DNA of 64,000 bases from Amarolinea aalborgensis (GCF_900491745.1 NZ_UETR01000007.1:124001-188000); one strand, 5' to 3'. Shown: positions 47,632-56,081, counted from the first letter of the stretch. Notes: generated by a model not told the origin, from the sequence alone. Made by a program: numbers and translations.

Positions 47632-48361
47632 GAATTGTTCCTTCTGTTTTGTGGCGCAGGATGGTCTTGTGGCCGGTCGGATGGGGTAAGCGAGCCGCCT
47701 GCGCGGGGCTTGCTTACCCAAACGGGGCGGCCGTTCATCGCCGGCCGGGAGCTGGCTCGCCGCAGGCTGCGTCCTCAAGAACGCGCGCGGGTAGCTGCCT
47801 GACGCCGGCGGGCGGCTCGGGCGGCCAAGGCCGCCCGGGATCGGGACTGGTGCGTGAATATCAGTTGAGCGTGATACAACCGATGTGCGGAAGCCGGCGT
47901 TGATGCCGGCTTATATGACAGAGGTAAAAACGGAGGCTGGTGGATGACGATCTGTCGCGGGTCAACAAGACTCGCAGCAGGTATGCCTAGTCGCTCTTCT
48001 TCCTTTCAGTGCTGCCTATGGTATCTCAACCCTTTGTATTGTATCACAATCTGAGGTTGTTTGCACTTTCCCGCGCCCTCGGCCAGGAATTTCAAATGTA
48101 GCACACATTCAACCACAAGGAGCACAGAGAAACGGCAGATCAGACGCAAATCGGCAACTTCTCTGCGCTCTTTGTGATCTCTGTGGTCAAAAACCCGGCC
48201 ACACTTAGAATTGCTGGCCCTCGGTGGTGAAGCCGCGGGTTTGGTGGGGACGCAGAAGCCTTCTTACCGGCGGATGCGCGCGATCCACGAAGGCCGGCAC
48301 GAAGAGACGAATCAGGCCCAGCGTCCTTCGCGCCTTTATTCCCTTCGCGCCTTCGTGATCA
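47632..48361. other. 730-base non-coding region inside the array, rich in inverted repeats
   Basis: No coding frame is convincing. It contains a perfect palindromic hairpin at 47818-47837 (CGGGCGGCC/GGCCGCCCG), another at 47891-47912 (AAGCCGGC/GCCGGCTT), and a broken long inverted repeat at 48112-48186 built from 'ACCACAAGGAGCACAGAGAA' wording. Near 48040-48050 the minus strand has a TACAAT box in AT-rich sequence that could serve array protein 4 over a long leader. Confidence 0.5.
48112..48186. repeat. Imperfect inverted repeat of 'accacagagag' wording
   Basis: The left arm ACCACAAGGAGCACAGAGAA (from 48114) and the right arm TTCTCTGCGCTCTTTGTGAT followed by CTCTGTGGTC pair with one arm longer. 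It is one of several such intergenic elements in the window. Confidence 0.6.
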
Positions 48362-49711
48362 CTACTGCGGATTGACCAGCACCCACACCAAGCCATCTTT
48401 GGCGGCTTCCAACGCCACGCCAACCACCGGCGCGCCCTCGGTGACAACCATACCCTCGACCGTGCGGGTCTGCAGCGGCCGTACGTGGCCGTCACTGCCA
48501 ACCGTCAAACGCGCACCGGCGGCGATGGCGTTCTCGCCCGGCGCTGCCTTCACCTGCATCGGCCCGCTGTAGACAATCGTGGCGTACTCACCGGGCTGCG
48601 CTGCGCCCTGACGCGGCACTAGGCGCTTACCGGTTTCACTGGGCCGGGGATGCTCTTCCGTCGCCAGCTCAGCTCGCCCGGCCACGACGCCGACGACGGT
48701 CTGGCCTGGTTGCGCTTGAACCACCTGCCACAAGGCGGGCGCGGTGTCGAAAGCGGTTGGCGTGATAGCCTGGATACTTACCACGTCACCGGGTTGCAGG
48801 GCGCGATCGCCAGCGTTGACGGCGAAGTTGGCCTGCAGGCAGCCGACGCAGTTCCCCTGGACGAAGATGTCGCCCCAAAAGTAGCCGCCATATAGGTCCC
48901 CATCGGCATTGACGCCATTCCCTGCCGTGCTCCACACTTCTACACCGTCGCTGCCCCCATAAGCTACGTATACGCCCTGGTGGGCCGATGTGCTCACGGA
49001 CAGGCCAGTGCCGCCTGACCCGATCGACACGAAGCCACTACCGGAGGTAAGACCCGCGAGGAAACCCGTCGGTGCATTCTGGACATTGACGCCGGCCAAC
49101 GCGGACGAAGTCACACGCAGGCCATAGCCGCCTGCCGAGTTCACAACCACGCCGTCATTGTCAGCCCGGCCAACGTACAGGCCGTCACCCTGGGCGCCGG
49201 CGACCTCGAAGCCATTCGCAGCCGTGGAGGCCGTGGCGGATGACGGGGTGCCCGCGGCGCCCACGTAGACGCCGTCTTGACCCGCGGCGTTCACAACCAT
49301 CCCGTAGTAGCCCGCCGAGCCCACGTAGATGCCGTCAATGCTTGCATTGGGAATGGAAAGTCCGTGGCCCTGGCTGTTGTTGAGCACAAGCGGCGCATAG
49401 TCCGGGGAGCCGAAGGCGCCCTGGATCTTGAGCGGGTTGAAATACCCGGTCCAGGTCTGGCCGAGGTGGTTGTGGTTGTTGTCGCTGACATAGGCGCCGT
49501 CTTGGTTCCAGTGCCCGGCGGTCAGCTGGACGTCGGCAATGGTGATGTGTCCATCCTGGTTGGCGTCGCAGGCGGGGTCATAAGCGGCGCCGGGCGTGCA
49601 GGGGCCGGCCAGGGGCGCGGCGATGGTGCGATGGGGTGCGGCTGCCGTGGCTGCGGCCGTCGTGAGCAGGCCCAACAGCAGGGCCAACGTGAACAGTCTG
49701 CGCATGGTCAT
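48362..49711 (-). CDS. Array protein 5: secreted decapeptide-repeat protein, MTMRR head, type-B C-terminus
   Basis: A 449-residue protein, ATG 49711 after GGAGG. Signal peptide MTMRRLFTLALLLGLLTTAA; half-dockerin YDPACDANQDGHITIADVQL; linker NHNHLGQTWTG; ten-residue repeats (YVGSAGYYG, GVYVGAAG) with one GFEVAGAQGDGLYVGRAD insert; type-B C-terminus from NCVGCLQANFAVNAGDRALQ. Head and C-terminal DNA are nearly identical to other MTMRR members (121 identical bases shared with 43619-43739), while the middle repeats differ. This is the first gene of the array in transcription order, with its own TTGACG/TACAAC promoter. Function unknown. Confidence 0.8.
   Translation of the reverse strand: MTMRRLFTLALLLGLLTTAAATAAAPHRTIAAPLAGPCTPGAAYDPACDANQDGHITIADVQLTAGHWNQDGAYVSDNNHNHLGQTWTGYFNPLKIQGAFGSPDYAPLVLNNSQGHGLSIPNASIDGIYVGSAGYYGMVVNAAGQDGVYVGAAGTPSSATASTAANGFEVAGAQGDGLYVGRADNDGVVVNSAGGYGLRVTSSALAGVNVQNAPTGFLAGLTSGSGFVSIGSGGTGLSVSTSAHQGVYVAYGGSDGVEVWSTAGNGVNADGDLYGGYFWGDIFVQGNCVGCLQANFAVNAGDRALQPGDVVSIQAITPTAFDTAPALWQVVQAQPGQTVVGVVAGRAELATEEHPRPSETGKRLVPRQGAAQPGEYATIVYSGPMQVKAAPGENAIAAGARLTVGSDGHVRPLQTRTVEGMVVTEGAPVVGVALEAAKDGLVWVLVNPQ
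48393..48513. repeat. 121-bp perfect direct repeat, copy 2
   Basis: Identical to 43619-43739. See that entry. Confidence 0.9.
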
Positions 49712-49765
49712 GAGAATCCTCCGTGGTCCACAGTCGAACAAATGAGGCGCAAATCGGCCAGGAGG

Positions 49766-49794
49766 GTTGTAGCACAGGATCACGCGCACGTCAA
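49766..49794 (-). promoter_or_regulatory. Promoter of array protein 5
   Basis: On the minus strand: TTGACG (49789-49794), a 17-base spacer and TACAAC (49766-49771). The leader shares its wording with the leaders before 42208 and 44850. Confidence 0.6.
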
Positions 49795-49993
49795 CACCCA
49801 TCTGCCGCTCGCTATTTGGCATTGCGCCGCAAACGGCTTATGATAAGCGGGCGCTGAACGGTCAGGTGGGGCGCGGCGATCTATTCTCAAAGAGGCTGGC
49901 TGGCAACTTGGTGATGACACATTCCGAACCCAGGGCGGGTCGTCATGGCATCCTGCGCGATTGGGCCGCAAGGATCGCAGCGATGAGAACAAT

Positions 49994-51553
49994 ATGAAAG
50001 GCCGTGGCCTGTTGACCTGGGTCATGGCCGTGTGCGTGACGGCGGCGTTTGCCGGCGCGATGGGCGTCATTCTGACCCTGTTCGATCACAACGAGCACAT
50101 GTACATCACGGCGGGCGTGGAGGCGGCCCACGGCAAGGCCATCTACCATGATTTCGCCTATCTACAAATGCCGTATCTGCCCCTGTGGTATGGCAAGCTT
50201 TTTCAGCTGCTGCACCTCCAGGCTTACTATTTGCTCGCTGGTAAGTTGGTCAGTTGCTTCTTCTTGAGCTTGTCGGCGGCCGCTCTCTTCCTGATCGCGC
50301 GCCGCGTCGCCGGACAAGTCAGCCTGGCGCTCGGCATCGTCGCCCTGTTTCTGCTCAACATGACCATCGTCGGGCCGGCCGCGGAGGTGTCTAACTACAT
50401 CGCGCCGCTGGCCCTGTCGCTGCTCAGTTTCTACGCCTTCTTGGCCTCAACCGAACGGCCGCGGGTCAAACCCTTCGGCCCGGCGCTCTCCGGCTTCTGC
50501 CTGGCCTTGGCCATCGGCGCTAAGCTGACCTATGCGCCGGTCGCAGCGCCGTTCCTCGTCGCCATCGGCTGGCTGCCGACTGAAAGCGCCACGCGGGTCG
50601 CGGCGTCCAGATACCGGCTCACGCGCGGACTCGCGCCGTTCGCGGGTGGTCTCCTGCTCGGCCTGCTGCCGCTGCTGGGTTATCTCTTCGAGTGGGATCG
50701 GTTTCTGTTCAACAACGTGGGCTATCACGATCTCAACACACGGTGGCGCCAGTTGACCGGTTTCGCGGGTGCGATGTCGGTCGCGGCCAAGCTGGACTTC
50801 GCCCGCCAGGTCTTCGTGCGCACCGACAATCTCATCTTGCTCGTGGGCATTCTGTTGGGATGTGGACTTGCGCTCTGGGCCGGACGCAAGCAGCGGCTAA
50901 CGGTCCGATCTCTGCCGCCGGGCGCGCGCCTGGCTGTACTCTTCTGCCTGACCGCCGCGCCGACCGCGCTGGCGCCGACGCCCTCGTTTTTCCAATACTT
51001 TGCGTTGCCCCTGAGCGGCCTCTTCCTGCTTCTGATCTATGCCTGGGCGCCTGTTGCGCAGAACCTGGCCTGGCGATCAAGTCTGTGGCTGCTGCTGCTG
51101 ATCCTGGCCTGCGGCGCCGCGAACGGCCCAGGTTTGCAGCGTTCACTGTCGCGCCTGGCCGATCCTCAGACCTGGAGCGGCGTTCAGATTCACCAGGCAG
51201 CCCTCAGCGTCCGTCAGAGACTGGAAGCAGCAGGCGCTGATAGGACTGGCAAAGTGGCTACCTTGTCGCCGTTGTACGCCCTCGAAGCCGGCCTGCCGAT
51301 CTATCCGCAGTTGGCGACCGGGCCGTTCCTGTTTCGCGTAGGCGACCTGCTGAGCGCAGAACAACGCCAGCGCTTCATTGCCAGCTCGCCGCAGACGATC
51401 CATGAGCTCCTGAATGCGGAGCCGCCGGCTGCCATCCTGGTCGGTTTCGAGGGAGACCTGGACGCTGCGCTGCGCGACTACGCGACGCAGCGCCAATACG
51501 AAAAACAAGCCGGCATGGCGGGCGGCGTCGAACTGTACGTCCGCCCGCCATGA
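49994..51553 (+). CDS. GT-C-like polytopic glycosyltransferase
   Basis: A 519-residue membrane protein. ATG 49994 (MKGRGLLTWVMAVCVTAAF) is chosen; a TTG 33 bases upstream adds a charged extension. The first extracellular loop contains DHNEHMYITAGVEAAHGKAI followed by YHDFAYLQMPYLPLWYGKLF, the acidic HDFxYxQxP layout of GT-C (ArnT/PMT-like) transferases that use polyprenyl-phosphate sugars. About ten further membrane helices follow, and a soluble C-terminal tail starts near VRQRLEAAG. Likely role: sugar transfer to envelope lipids or proteins outside the membrane, possibly including the secreted proteins nearby, which is speculation. Confidence 0.78.
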   Translation: MKGRGLLTWVMAVCVTAAFAGAMGVILTLFDHNEHMYITAGVEAAHGKAIYHDFAYLQMPYLPLWYGKLFQLLHLQAYYLLAGKLVSCFFLSLSAAALFLIARRVAGQVSLALGIVALFLLNMTIVGPAAEVSNYIAPLALSLLSFYAFLASTERPRVKPFGPALSGFCLALAIGAKLTYAPVAAPFLVAIGWLPTESATRVAASRYRLTRGLAPFAGGLLLGLLPLLGYLFEWDRFLFNNVGYHDLNTRWRQLTGFAGAMSVAAKLDFARQVFVRTDNLILLVGILLGCGLALWAGRKQRLTVRSLPPGARLAVLFCLTAAPTALAPTPSFFQYFALPLSGLFLLLIYAWAPVAQNLAWRSSLWLLLLILACGAANGPGLQRSLSRLADPQTWSGVQIHQAALSVRQRLEAAGADRTGKVATLSPLYALEAGLPIYPQLATGPFLFRVGDLLSAEQRQRFIASSPQTIHELLNAEPPAAILVGFEGDLDAALRDYATQRQYEKQAGMAGGVELYVRPP

Positions 51554-51561
51554 GTTGCGGC

Positions 51562-52998
51562 TTACGCGCCGCCCAACAAACGCCAGACCTGCGCCACCAG
51601 GAAAGTCACGCTGAAGCCCAGAGCCAGCGGCATCAGCGTCGCGATGACCGTCCATTTCAGGCTACCCGACTCCTTGTAGATCGTGTAGATGGTAGTGCTG
51701 CATGGATTGTGCATCAGGCTGAACAGCATCAGGTTGACCGCGGTGAGCAGGGTCCAGCCGCCGGCGCGGAAAAGCGCCGCCGTGGACTCCACTGTGTCGG
51801 TTTGGAACATGACGCCCGCTCCCCGGCCCGCGCCGGTCATGCCCGTGACCAAGACCGTGAGCATCAGAATGGTAGGCACGACGATCTCATTGGCGGGAAT
51901 GGCGACGACGTAAGCCAGCAGGATCACGCCGTTGAGGCCCAGGAGTACGCCAAAGGGATTGAACAGGGCCACCAGATGCTCGGCCAGGCTGGGCGCGCCG
52001 ATGTGAATGTTCGACACCAACCAGATGACCGCGCCGGCCGGCATGGCGAAGATCACTGCGCGCCACAGCACCGCGATCGTACGGTCAATGATGGATGTGT
52101 AGAGCGTCTGCAGCACACGCGGCGGGCGATAAGGGGCCAGTTCCAGGCTGAAGGTAGAGACCTGGCCCTTGAGCGCAGTGCGCGAGAGGGCCCAAGAAGC
52201 CACAAATGTGATCAGCACACCGAGCGTGGCGACCGCCATCACCGCGAGCGCGGAGATGATGCCGCCGAGATAGGCCGGCACCAGCGCGCCGATGAAGACG
52301 GTGGCAATAAGGATTTGCGTGGGCCAGCGCCCGTTGCACAAGGCAAAGTTGTTGGTCAGCATGGCGATCAAACGCTCGCGCGGGCTGTCAATAATGCGCG
52401 TCGCGACGATGCCCGCCGCGTTGCAGCCAAAGCCCATCATCATGCTCAAGGCCTGCTTGCCATGCGCGCCCGATTTCTTGAAGACATTATCCAGGTTGAA
52501 CGCCACGCGCGGCAGATAGCCGAAATCTTCCAGCAGGGTGAAGAGCGGGAAGAAAATCGCCATGGGCGGCAGCATGACGCTGATGACCCAGGCCGTCGCC
52601 AGGTACATGCCGTCCAGCAGCAGGCCGCTGATCCACCACGGCACGTGAATGACGTCGGCCACCTGGTGCAGCCAGGGGTAGACGCGGCCGATGAGGAGCG
52701 AATCCAGCATCTTGGACGGGATGTTGGCGCCGGTGATCGTGATCCAGAAAACCAGCGCGAAGAGCAAGAACATGATGGGCAGACCCCAGCGGCGGCTGGT
52801 CACAAGCCGATCAATCGTCTTGTCCAGGGTCGGCCGCGCCTGGTGATCTGGTCGCGTCACCACGCTGTCGGCCAGGTTGGCGGCCTCAGTGAAGGTGGCC
52901 TCCACCACTTTTTCGTGAAAATCACCGCCGATTTGCCAGCGCAGCCGATTGGCATTGGCAATGATATCTTCGGCTGTTAGTTGCATGGTGTTGTTCAT
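51562..52998 (-). CDS. feoB: FeoB permease (membrane) subunit of a split ferrous-iron transporter
   Basis: A 478-residue polytopic protein. The N-terminal 75 residues (LTAEDIIANANRLRWQIGGD) are the cytoplasmic helix that follows the GTPase in full FeoB. Two Gate-type repeats follow: LLEDFGYLPRVAFNLDNVFK with GKQALSMMMGFGCNAAGIVA, then the C-terminal core PANEIVVPTILMLTVL, SLMHNPCSTTIYTIYKESGS. The conserved Cys in GFGCN and the C in NPCSTT are kept. Together with the gene just upstream it makes one complete FeoB, whose two halves are separate proteins here. Its start overlaps the GTPase stop by four bases, so translation is coupled. It imports Fe2+ across the cytoplasmic membrane. Confidence 0.92.
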   Translation of the reverse strand: MNNTMQLTAEDIIANANRLRWQIGGDFHEKVVEATFTEAANLADSVVTRPDHQARPTLDKTIDRLVTSRRWGLPIMFLLFALVFWITITGANIPSKMLDSLLIGRVYPWLHQVADVIHVPWWISGLLLDGMYLATAWVISVMLPPMAIFFPLFTLLEDFGYLPRVAFNLDNVFKKSGAHGKQALSMMMGFGCNAAGIVATRIIDSPRERLIAMLTNNFALCNGRWPTQILIATVFIGALVPAYLGGIISALAVMAVATLGVLITFVASWALSRTALKGQVSTFSLELAPYRPPRVLQTLYTSIIDRTIAVLWRAVIFAMPAGAVIWLVSNIHIGAPSLAEHLVALFNPFGVLLGLNGVILLAYVVAIPANEIVVPTILMLTVLVTGMTGAGRGAGVMFQTDTVESTAALFRAGGWTLLTAVNLMLFSLMHNPCSTTIYTIYKESGSLKWTVIATLMPLALGFSVTFLVAQVWRLLGGA

Positions 52999-53861
52999 GC
53001 GGCCTCCAGGCGTAGTTGAATGTTGCCGGTCATGGCCTCGGGCGCAGTGCGGGTCAGATCGCCCAACTCACCGCGGCGCAGGGCCTGAATGATGCGTTCA
53101 TCGCCATCGAGCAGGCGCCGCGCTACCCAGCGTGCGTTAGGCAGGGCCGGGTAGACGCTGTGAATCTGCGCCACCAGGGCGTCCACTGCGACCTTGAGCT
53201 CCACTGGCTCGGTCTCGATGCGATGGGGCTTGCAGACGGTGCGTCCCGTGGCGACCTCGCTCATGGCCTGCAGCAGGTCTTGCAGACCTTCGCCATAGCG
53301 GGCCGTGGTGGGCACCACCGGCACGCCGAGCCGGCGCGCCAGGTGGCGGGCATCCACGCTGACGCCATGCCGCCGCGCCTCATCTATCAGGTTGAGGCAG
53401 ACCACCACGCGATCGGTGATCTCCAGCACCTGCAAGACCAGGTTCAAGTTGCGCTCCAGGCGGCTGGCATCCGCGACCACCAGGGTTACGTCGGGCTGCC
53501 CGAAGAGGATGAAGTCGCGCGCGACTTCTTCATCCAGGCTGGTGGCCAGCAGCGAATAGGCGCCCGGCAAATCTACCAGCTTGAAGCGTTGCCCGCCGTA
53601 TTCGAAGCCGCCCTCGGCGCGCGTGACGGTCTTGCCCGGCCAGTTGCCGGTGTGTTGGCGTAAGCCGGTCAACGCGTTGAAAACGGTGCTCTTACCCACA
53701 TTGGGATTGCCGGCCAGGGCGACGACGAAATCCCAGTTAGTCATGTCTACGCCCAGTTTAAGCAGATTGGCCGCGTTGTGCACCGGGCAGGTTTCGCAGC
53801 TGGCGTGGGCGGCCGGCATCGCCGGAATGGGCGTAGCGCGGTAGTTGCTTGGTTCACTCAT
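52995..53861 (-). CDS. feoB: FeoB GTPase subunit (split FeoB)
   Basis: A 288-residue G protein. G1 is GNPNVGKST (51-59), G3 DLPG (97-100) and G4 NLID (157-160), the NxxD variant of FeoB, with switch-I sequence HTGNWPGKTVTRAEG typical for FeoB. A helical GDI-like domain follows (ALPNARWVARRLLDGDERII). The N-terminus carries CETCPVH (C22, C25, H28) before the G domain, a possible small metal or redox site not found in E. coli FeoB. It lies between the regulator gene (one base apart) and the permease gene (four-base overlap), so all three form an operon. It presumably gates the separate permease. Confidence 0.93.
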   Translation of the reverse strand: MSEPSNYRATPIPAMPAAHASCETCPVHNAANLLKLGVDMTNWDFVVALAGNPNVGKSTVFNALTGLRQHTGNWPGKTVTRAEGGFEYGGQRFKLVDLPGAYSLLATSLDEEVARDFILFGQPDVTLVVADASRLERNLNLVLQVLEITDRVVVCLNLIDEARRHGVSVDARHLARRLGVPVVPTTARYGEGLQDLLQAMSEVATGRTVCKPHRIETEPVELKVAVDALVAQIHSVYPALPNARWVARRLLDGDERIIQALRRGELGDLTRTAPEAMTGNIQLRLEAA

Positions 53862-53862
53862 G

Positions 53863-54885
53863 TCATACCTCCGCGGCCGGGCTGATGGCGATCAGCGCGG
53901 CTTGTTCTCGACGCAGCGCAATCAGCGCCTCACGAATTCGATACGCCGTGGGATCGCCGCTCAGGCTGCGCAGCTCCGCCCCAATCAAGGTGCCGGGCAA
54001 GATACCCAGGTCAAGAAAACGGCGGCGCTCAGCCCCGCGGCAGCGCGCAGAGATGCGCACGACGCGGCCCTTCTCGCCCAGGTTCAGATCGGCCAGGGTC
54101 GTTTCAGGCGCGGTTCTCAGCGCGACCTCCAGCGGTCGCACGTTGATATTGGCGGCTACGATGGGCGCCAGGATGTGCTCATTGCCATCGGCCCAGAGCC
54201 GCACGCGCTGGGGCGTCATTTCGATGATCTGCGCCTCCATACCGGGGTAGAAGCCTTCGGCTACGAGCTGCGCATACACCACAGCCGGCTCGTCCTCCAA
54301 GTGCACGATGCGCACAGACTGCTGCGGCTGCATGGCGGTCAATGGTTGGCTGCTGCTGATCAGCACGTCGCCTTCGGCGCTGGGAATCGGGTCGCCATGC
54401 GGGTCGTACGTTGGATTGCCGAGGGTGGCGGCCAGGGTGTTCGCCGCCGCGGGCGTCAGGTGATGTTCCATCTGGTCGGCCAGTTCGTGCCAGGCCAACG
54501 CCTGGTAGCCGGTCTCATCAGCCAAATAGCGCTCCCACAAGCGATGGGCGCGCACCATGTGCAGCGCATACTCCAGGCCTGCGGTCGTCAACTGCAGGCC
54601 GTCGGGCCGGACTTCAACCAGATTGCGGTTCTGCATGGCGGTCAGCAGATCAGCGGCCCGGTTTTCAGAGATTTGCAAGGCGCCCGCCAGGCTGTGAATC
54701 GTGGCCTGCTGCTGGTTAACCGTGCATCCGTGCAGGTGTTTCAACGCATCTTCGATCAAGATGCGCATGGTCGCGCGGCGCGCCTGCCGCCAGCGGCTGA
54801 TCAAACCGACCTGCGGCCATAACAGCGCGAGAGCTGCCGCCATCAAAACGCAGGCCAGCAACAAGGCTTTGGCTGGTTCGGACAT
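53863..54885 (-). CDS. Membrane-anchored DtxR-type regulator fused to two FeoA-like domains
   Basis: A 340-residue protein. ATG 54885 (MSEPAKALLLACVLMAAALA) follows GGAGG; the first 24 residues are one membrane helix. Residues about 40-110 are a winged helix (TIHSLAGALQISENRAADLL), and 110-150 the DtxR dimerisation/metal region (HRLWERYLADETG, WHELADQMEHHL, ligands H133, E134, E140, H141). Two SH3-like FeoA-type domains follow at about 188-252 (VRIVHLEDEPAVVYAQLVAE) and 262-336 (TLADLNLGEKGRVVRISARC, FLDLGILPGTLIGA). It joins iron sensing, transcription control and the FeoA partner of FeoB in one membrane-bound chain, and heads the feo operon. Confidence 0.85.
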   Translation of the reverse strand: MSEPAKALLLACVLMAAALALLWPQVGLISRWRQARRATMRILIEDALKHLHGCTVNQQQATIHSLAGALQISENRAADLLTAMQNRNLVEVRPDGLQLTTAGLEYALHMVRAHRLWERYLADETGYQALAWHELADQMEHHLTPAAANTLAATLGNPTYDPHGDPIPSAEGDVLISSSQPLTAMQPQQSVRIVHLEDEPAVVYAQLVAEGFYPGMEAQIIEMTPQRVRLWADGNEHILAPIVAANINVRPLEVALRTAPETTLADLNLGEKGRVVRISARCRGAERRRFLDLGILPGTLIGAELRSLSGDPTAYRIREALIALRREQAALIAISPAAEV

Positions 54886-54912
54886 AGGTTCCTCCAGTAT
54901 TTCTGTCAAGAT

Positions 54913-54942
54913 AAAACTAATTTTAGCTAAGACTAAATCTAG
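54913..54942 (-). promoter_or_regulatory. Putative iron-box operator of the feo operon
   Basis: Three CTAA words (54917-54920, 54927-54930, 54933-54936) and the palindrome TTAGCTAA (54923-54930) lie in an AT-rich block that recalls the DtxR/IdeR box (TTAGGTTAGCCTAACCTAA). It covers the expected transcription start, immediately downstream of the -10 box, as needed for repression by the encoded regulator. Confidence 0.55.
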
Positions 54943-54969
54943 TGTACCAGACATTGCAGCCGTTGTCAA
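54941..54969 (-). promoter_or_regulatory. Sigma-70 promoter of the feo operon
   Basis: On the minus strand: TTGACA (54964-54969), a 17-base spacer and TACACT (54941-54946). Confidence 0.72.
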
Positions 54970-55025
54970 ATGATCGTTTCGAATCAGAACGATAAGCGCA
55001 GTGGTTTGATAGGCCGCTCGTGTGG

Positions 55026-55031
55026 TATACT
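55026..55031 (+). promoter_or_regulatory. Candidate -10 box of the restriction-modification operon
   Basis: TATACT at 55026-55031. The -35 region is poor (TTTGAT only 15 bases away). Confidence 0.35.
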
Positions 55032-55154
55032 CTGGGCGCGCTGATTTATCCCACAGGCCAACCTGGCATGGGCCAAAGAAAGACCACCCTGGACCGCAAC
55101 CATGACGATCACCCTGGACGACATTGCACGGCTCGATTGGGAGAGAACAACACT

Positions 55155-56081
55155 ATGACCGTTGAAAATGCTGAAACTGCCCTGCCCCGTGCTATCAAAG
55201 AAACGAGCGAATCTTATCGGGCAACCATTGGCATAAGTTCTCGTCGAACTTGCTTATGCCCTCCAAATAACCTAAATTGCTTGACGGCAAAGGAATGGCT
55301 CAAGAGTCAAATCGGGGTATGGCAATTTACCTACGAAAGTCGCGATATTCGGGACAAGAACTTACATCCGGCAACGTTTCCAATTTCACTAGCCAAGAAA
55401 GTGATTGGCCTATTCACCCATGAAGGCGAATTAGTACTTGACCCATTTGTCGGAAGCGGCACGTCTCTTGTCAGCGCCCAAGATTTGAATCGAAACGCGG
55501 TGGGATTCGACCTTCAGGAAAAGTATATTGAACTATGCGTGAAGCGACTGGCAAGCAATAATCTATTTAATCAGGCTCAACAAGTGGCTATTCAAGATGA
55601 TGCTTTGCATATTCCAAGCTATTTGGAGCCTGCTTCGGTCAGCCTGATATGGACTTCTCCGCCTTATGCCAATTTGCTGAATCGTAAGCGCAAGAATAAA
55701 TCCAGGCGAGATAGAAACAATGAACAACTTCACAAAATAGAACAGTACTCACAAGACCCAAGAGACCTGGGAACAATGGCTTTGGAGGACTACGCCGAAG
55801 CGATGGGCGACATTTTTGAAGGGCTATTGCCTCTTCTTCATCCAAAAGGTCATTGTGTCATCAATGTACCGGACATGTGGTGGGAAAACGAGAGAATTAC
55901 CATTCATGTATCTCTTATCAATGAATTGCGCCGGCGCGGCTACGAACTTCGCAATACGATCATTTGGGACAGAACAAATATCGTCAACAATATCGGCATT
56001 TTTGGGTATCCAAGCAACTATATCACGATGGGCACGACCTTCGAGTATTTGCTTGACTTTTGGAGACCCCCGGAGTCATGA
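55155..56081 (+). CDS. Type II DNA methyltransferase (SPPY class, probably N4-cytosine)
   Basis: A 308-residue protein. ATG 55155 (MTVENAETALPRAIK) with GGGAGAG upstream; an 18-codon frame starting at 55102 ends on this ATG (ATGA). The SAM-binding part comes first: NLHPATFPISLAKKVIGLFT, DPFVGSGTSLVSA (96-108), AVGFDLQEKYIELCVKRL. The catalytic motif TSPPY (167-171) comes after, as in families where the order is SAM motif then catalytic motif. SPPY favours N4-cytosine methylation. It overlaps the next gene by four bases. Base composition here is visibly more AT-rich than the flanks, suggesting transfer. It protects the host against the paired endonuclease. Confidence 0.9.
   Translation: MTVENAETALPRAIKETSESYRATIGISSRRTCLCPPNNLNCLTAKEWLKSQIGVWQFTYESRDIRDKNLHPATFPISLAKKVIGLFTHEGELVLDPFVGSGTSLVSAQDLNRNAVGFDLQEKYIELCVKRLASNNLFNQAQQVAIQDDALHIPSYLEPASVSLIWTSPPYANLLNRKRKNKSRRDRNNEQLHKIEQYSQDPRDLGTMALEDYAEAMGDIFEGLLPLLHPKGHCVINVPDMWWENERITIHVSLINELRRRGYELRNTIIWDRTNIVNNIGIFGYPSNYITMGTTFEYLLDFWRPPES

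Noticed and set aside
47818..47912. c-di-GMP or other riboswitch in the array gap
   Set aside because: The hairpins lack the conserved riboswitch core words on either strand.
40715..49711. CRISPR-like array suggested by many short repeats
   Set aside because: The repeats are 30-bp degenerate units inside continuous coding frames, translate to a ten-residue pattern, and have no constant repeat/unique spacer structure or cas genes.
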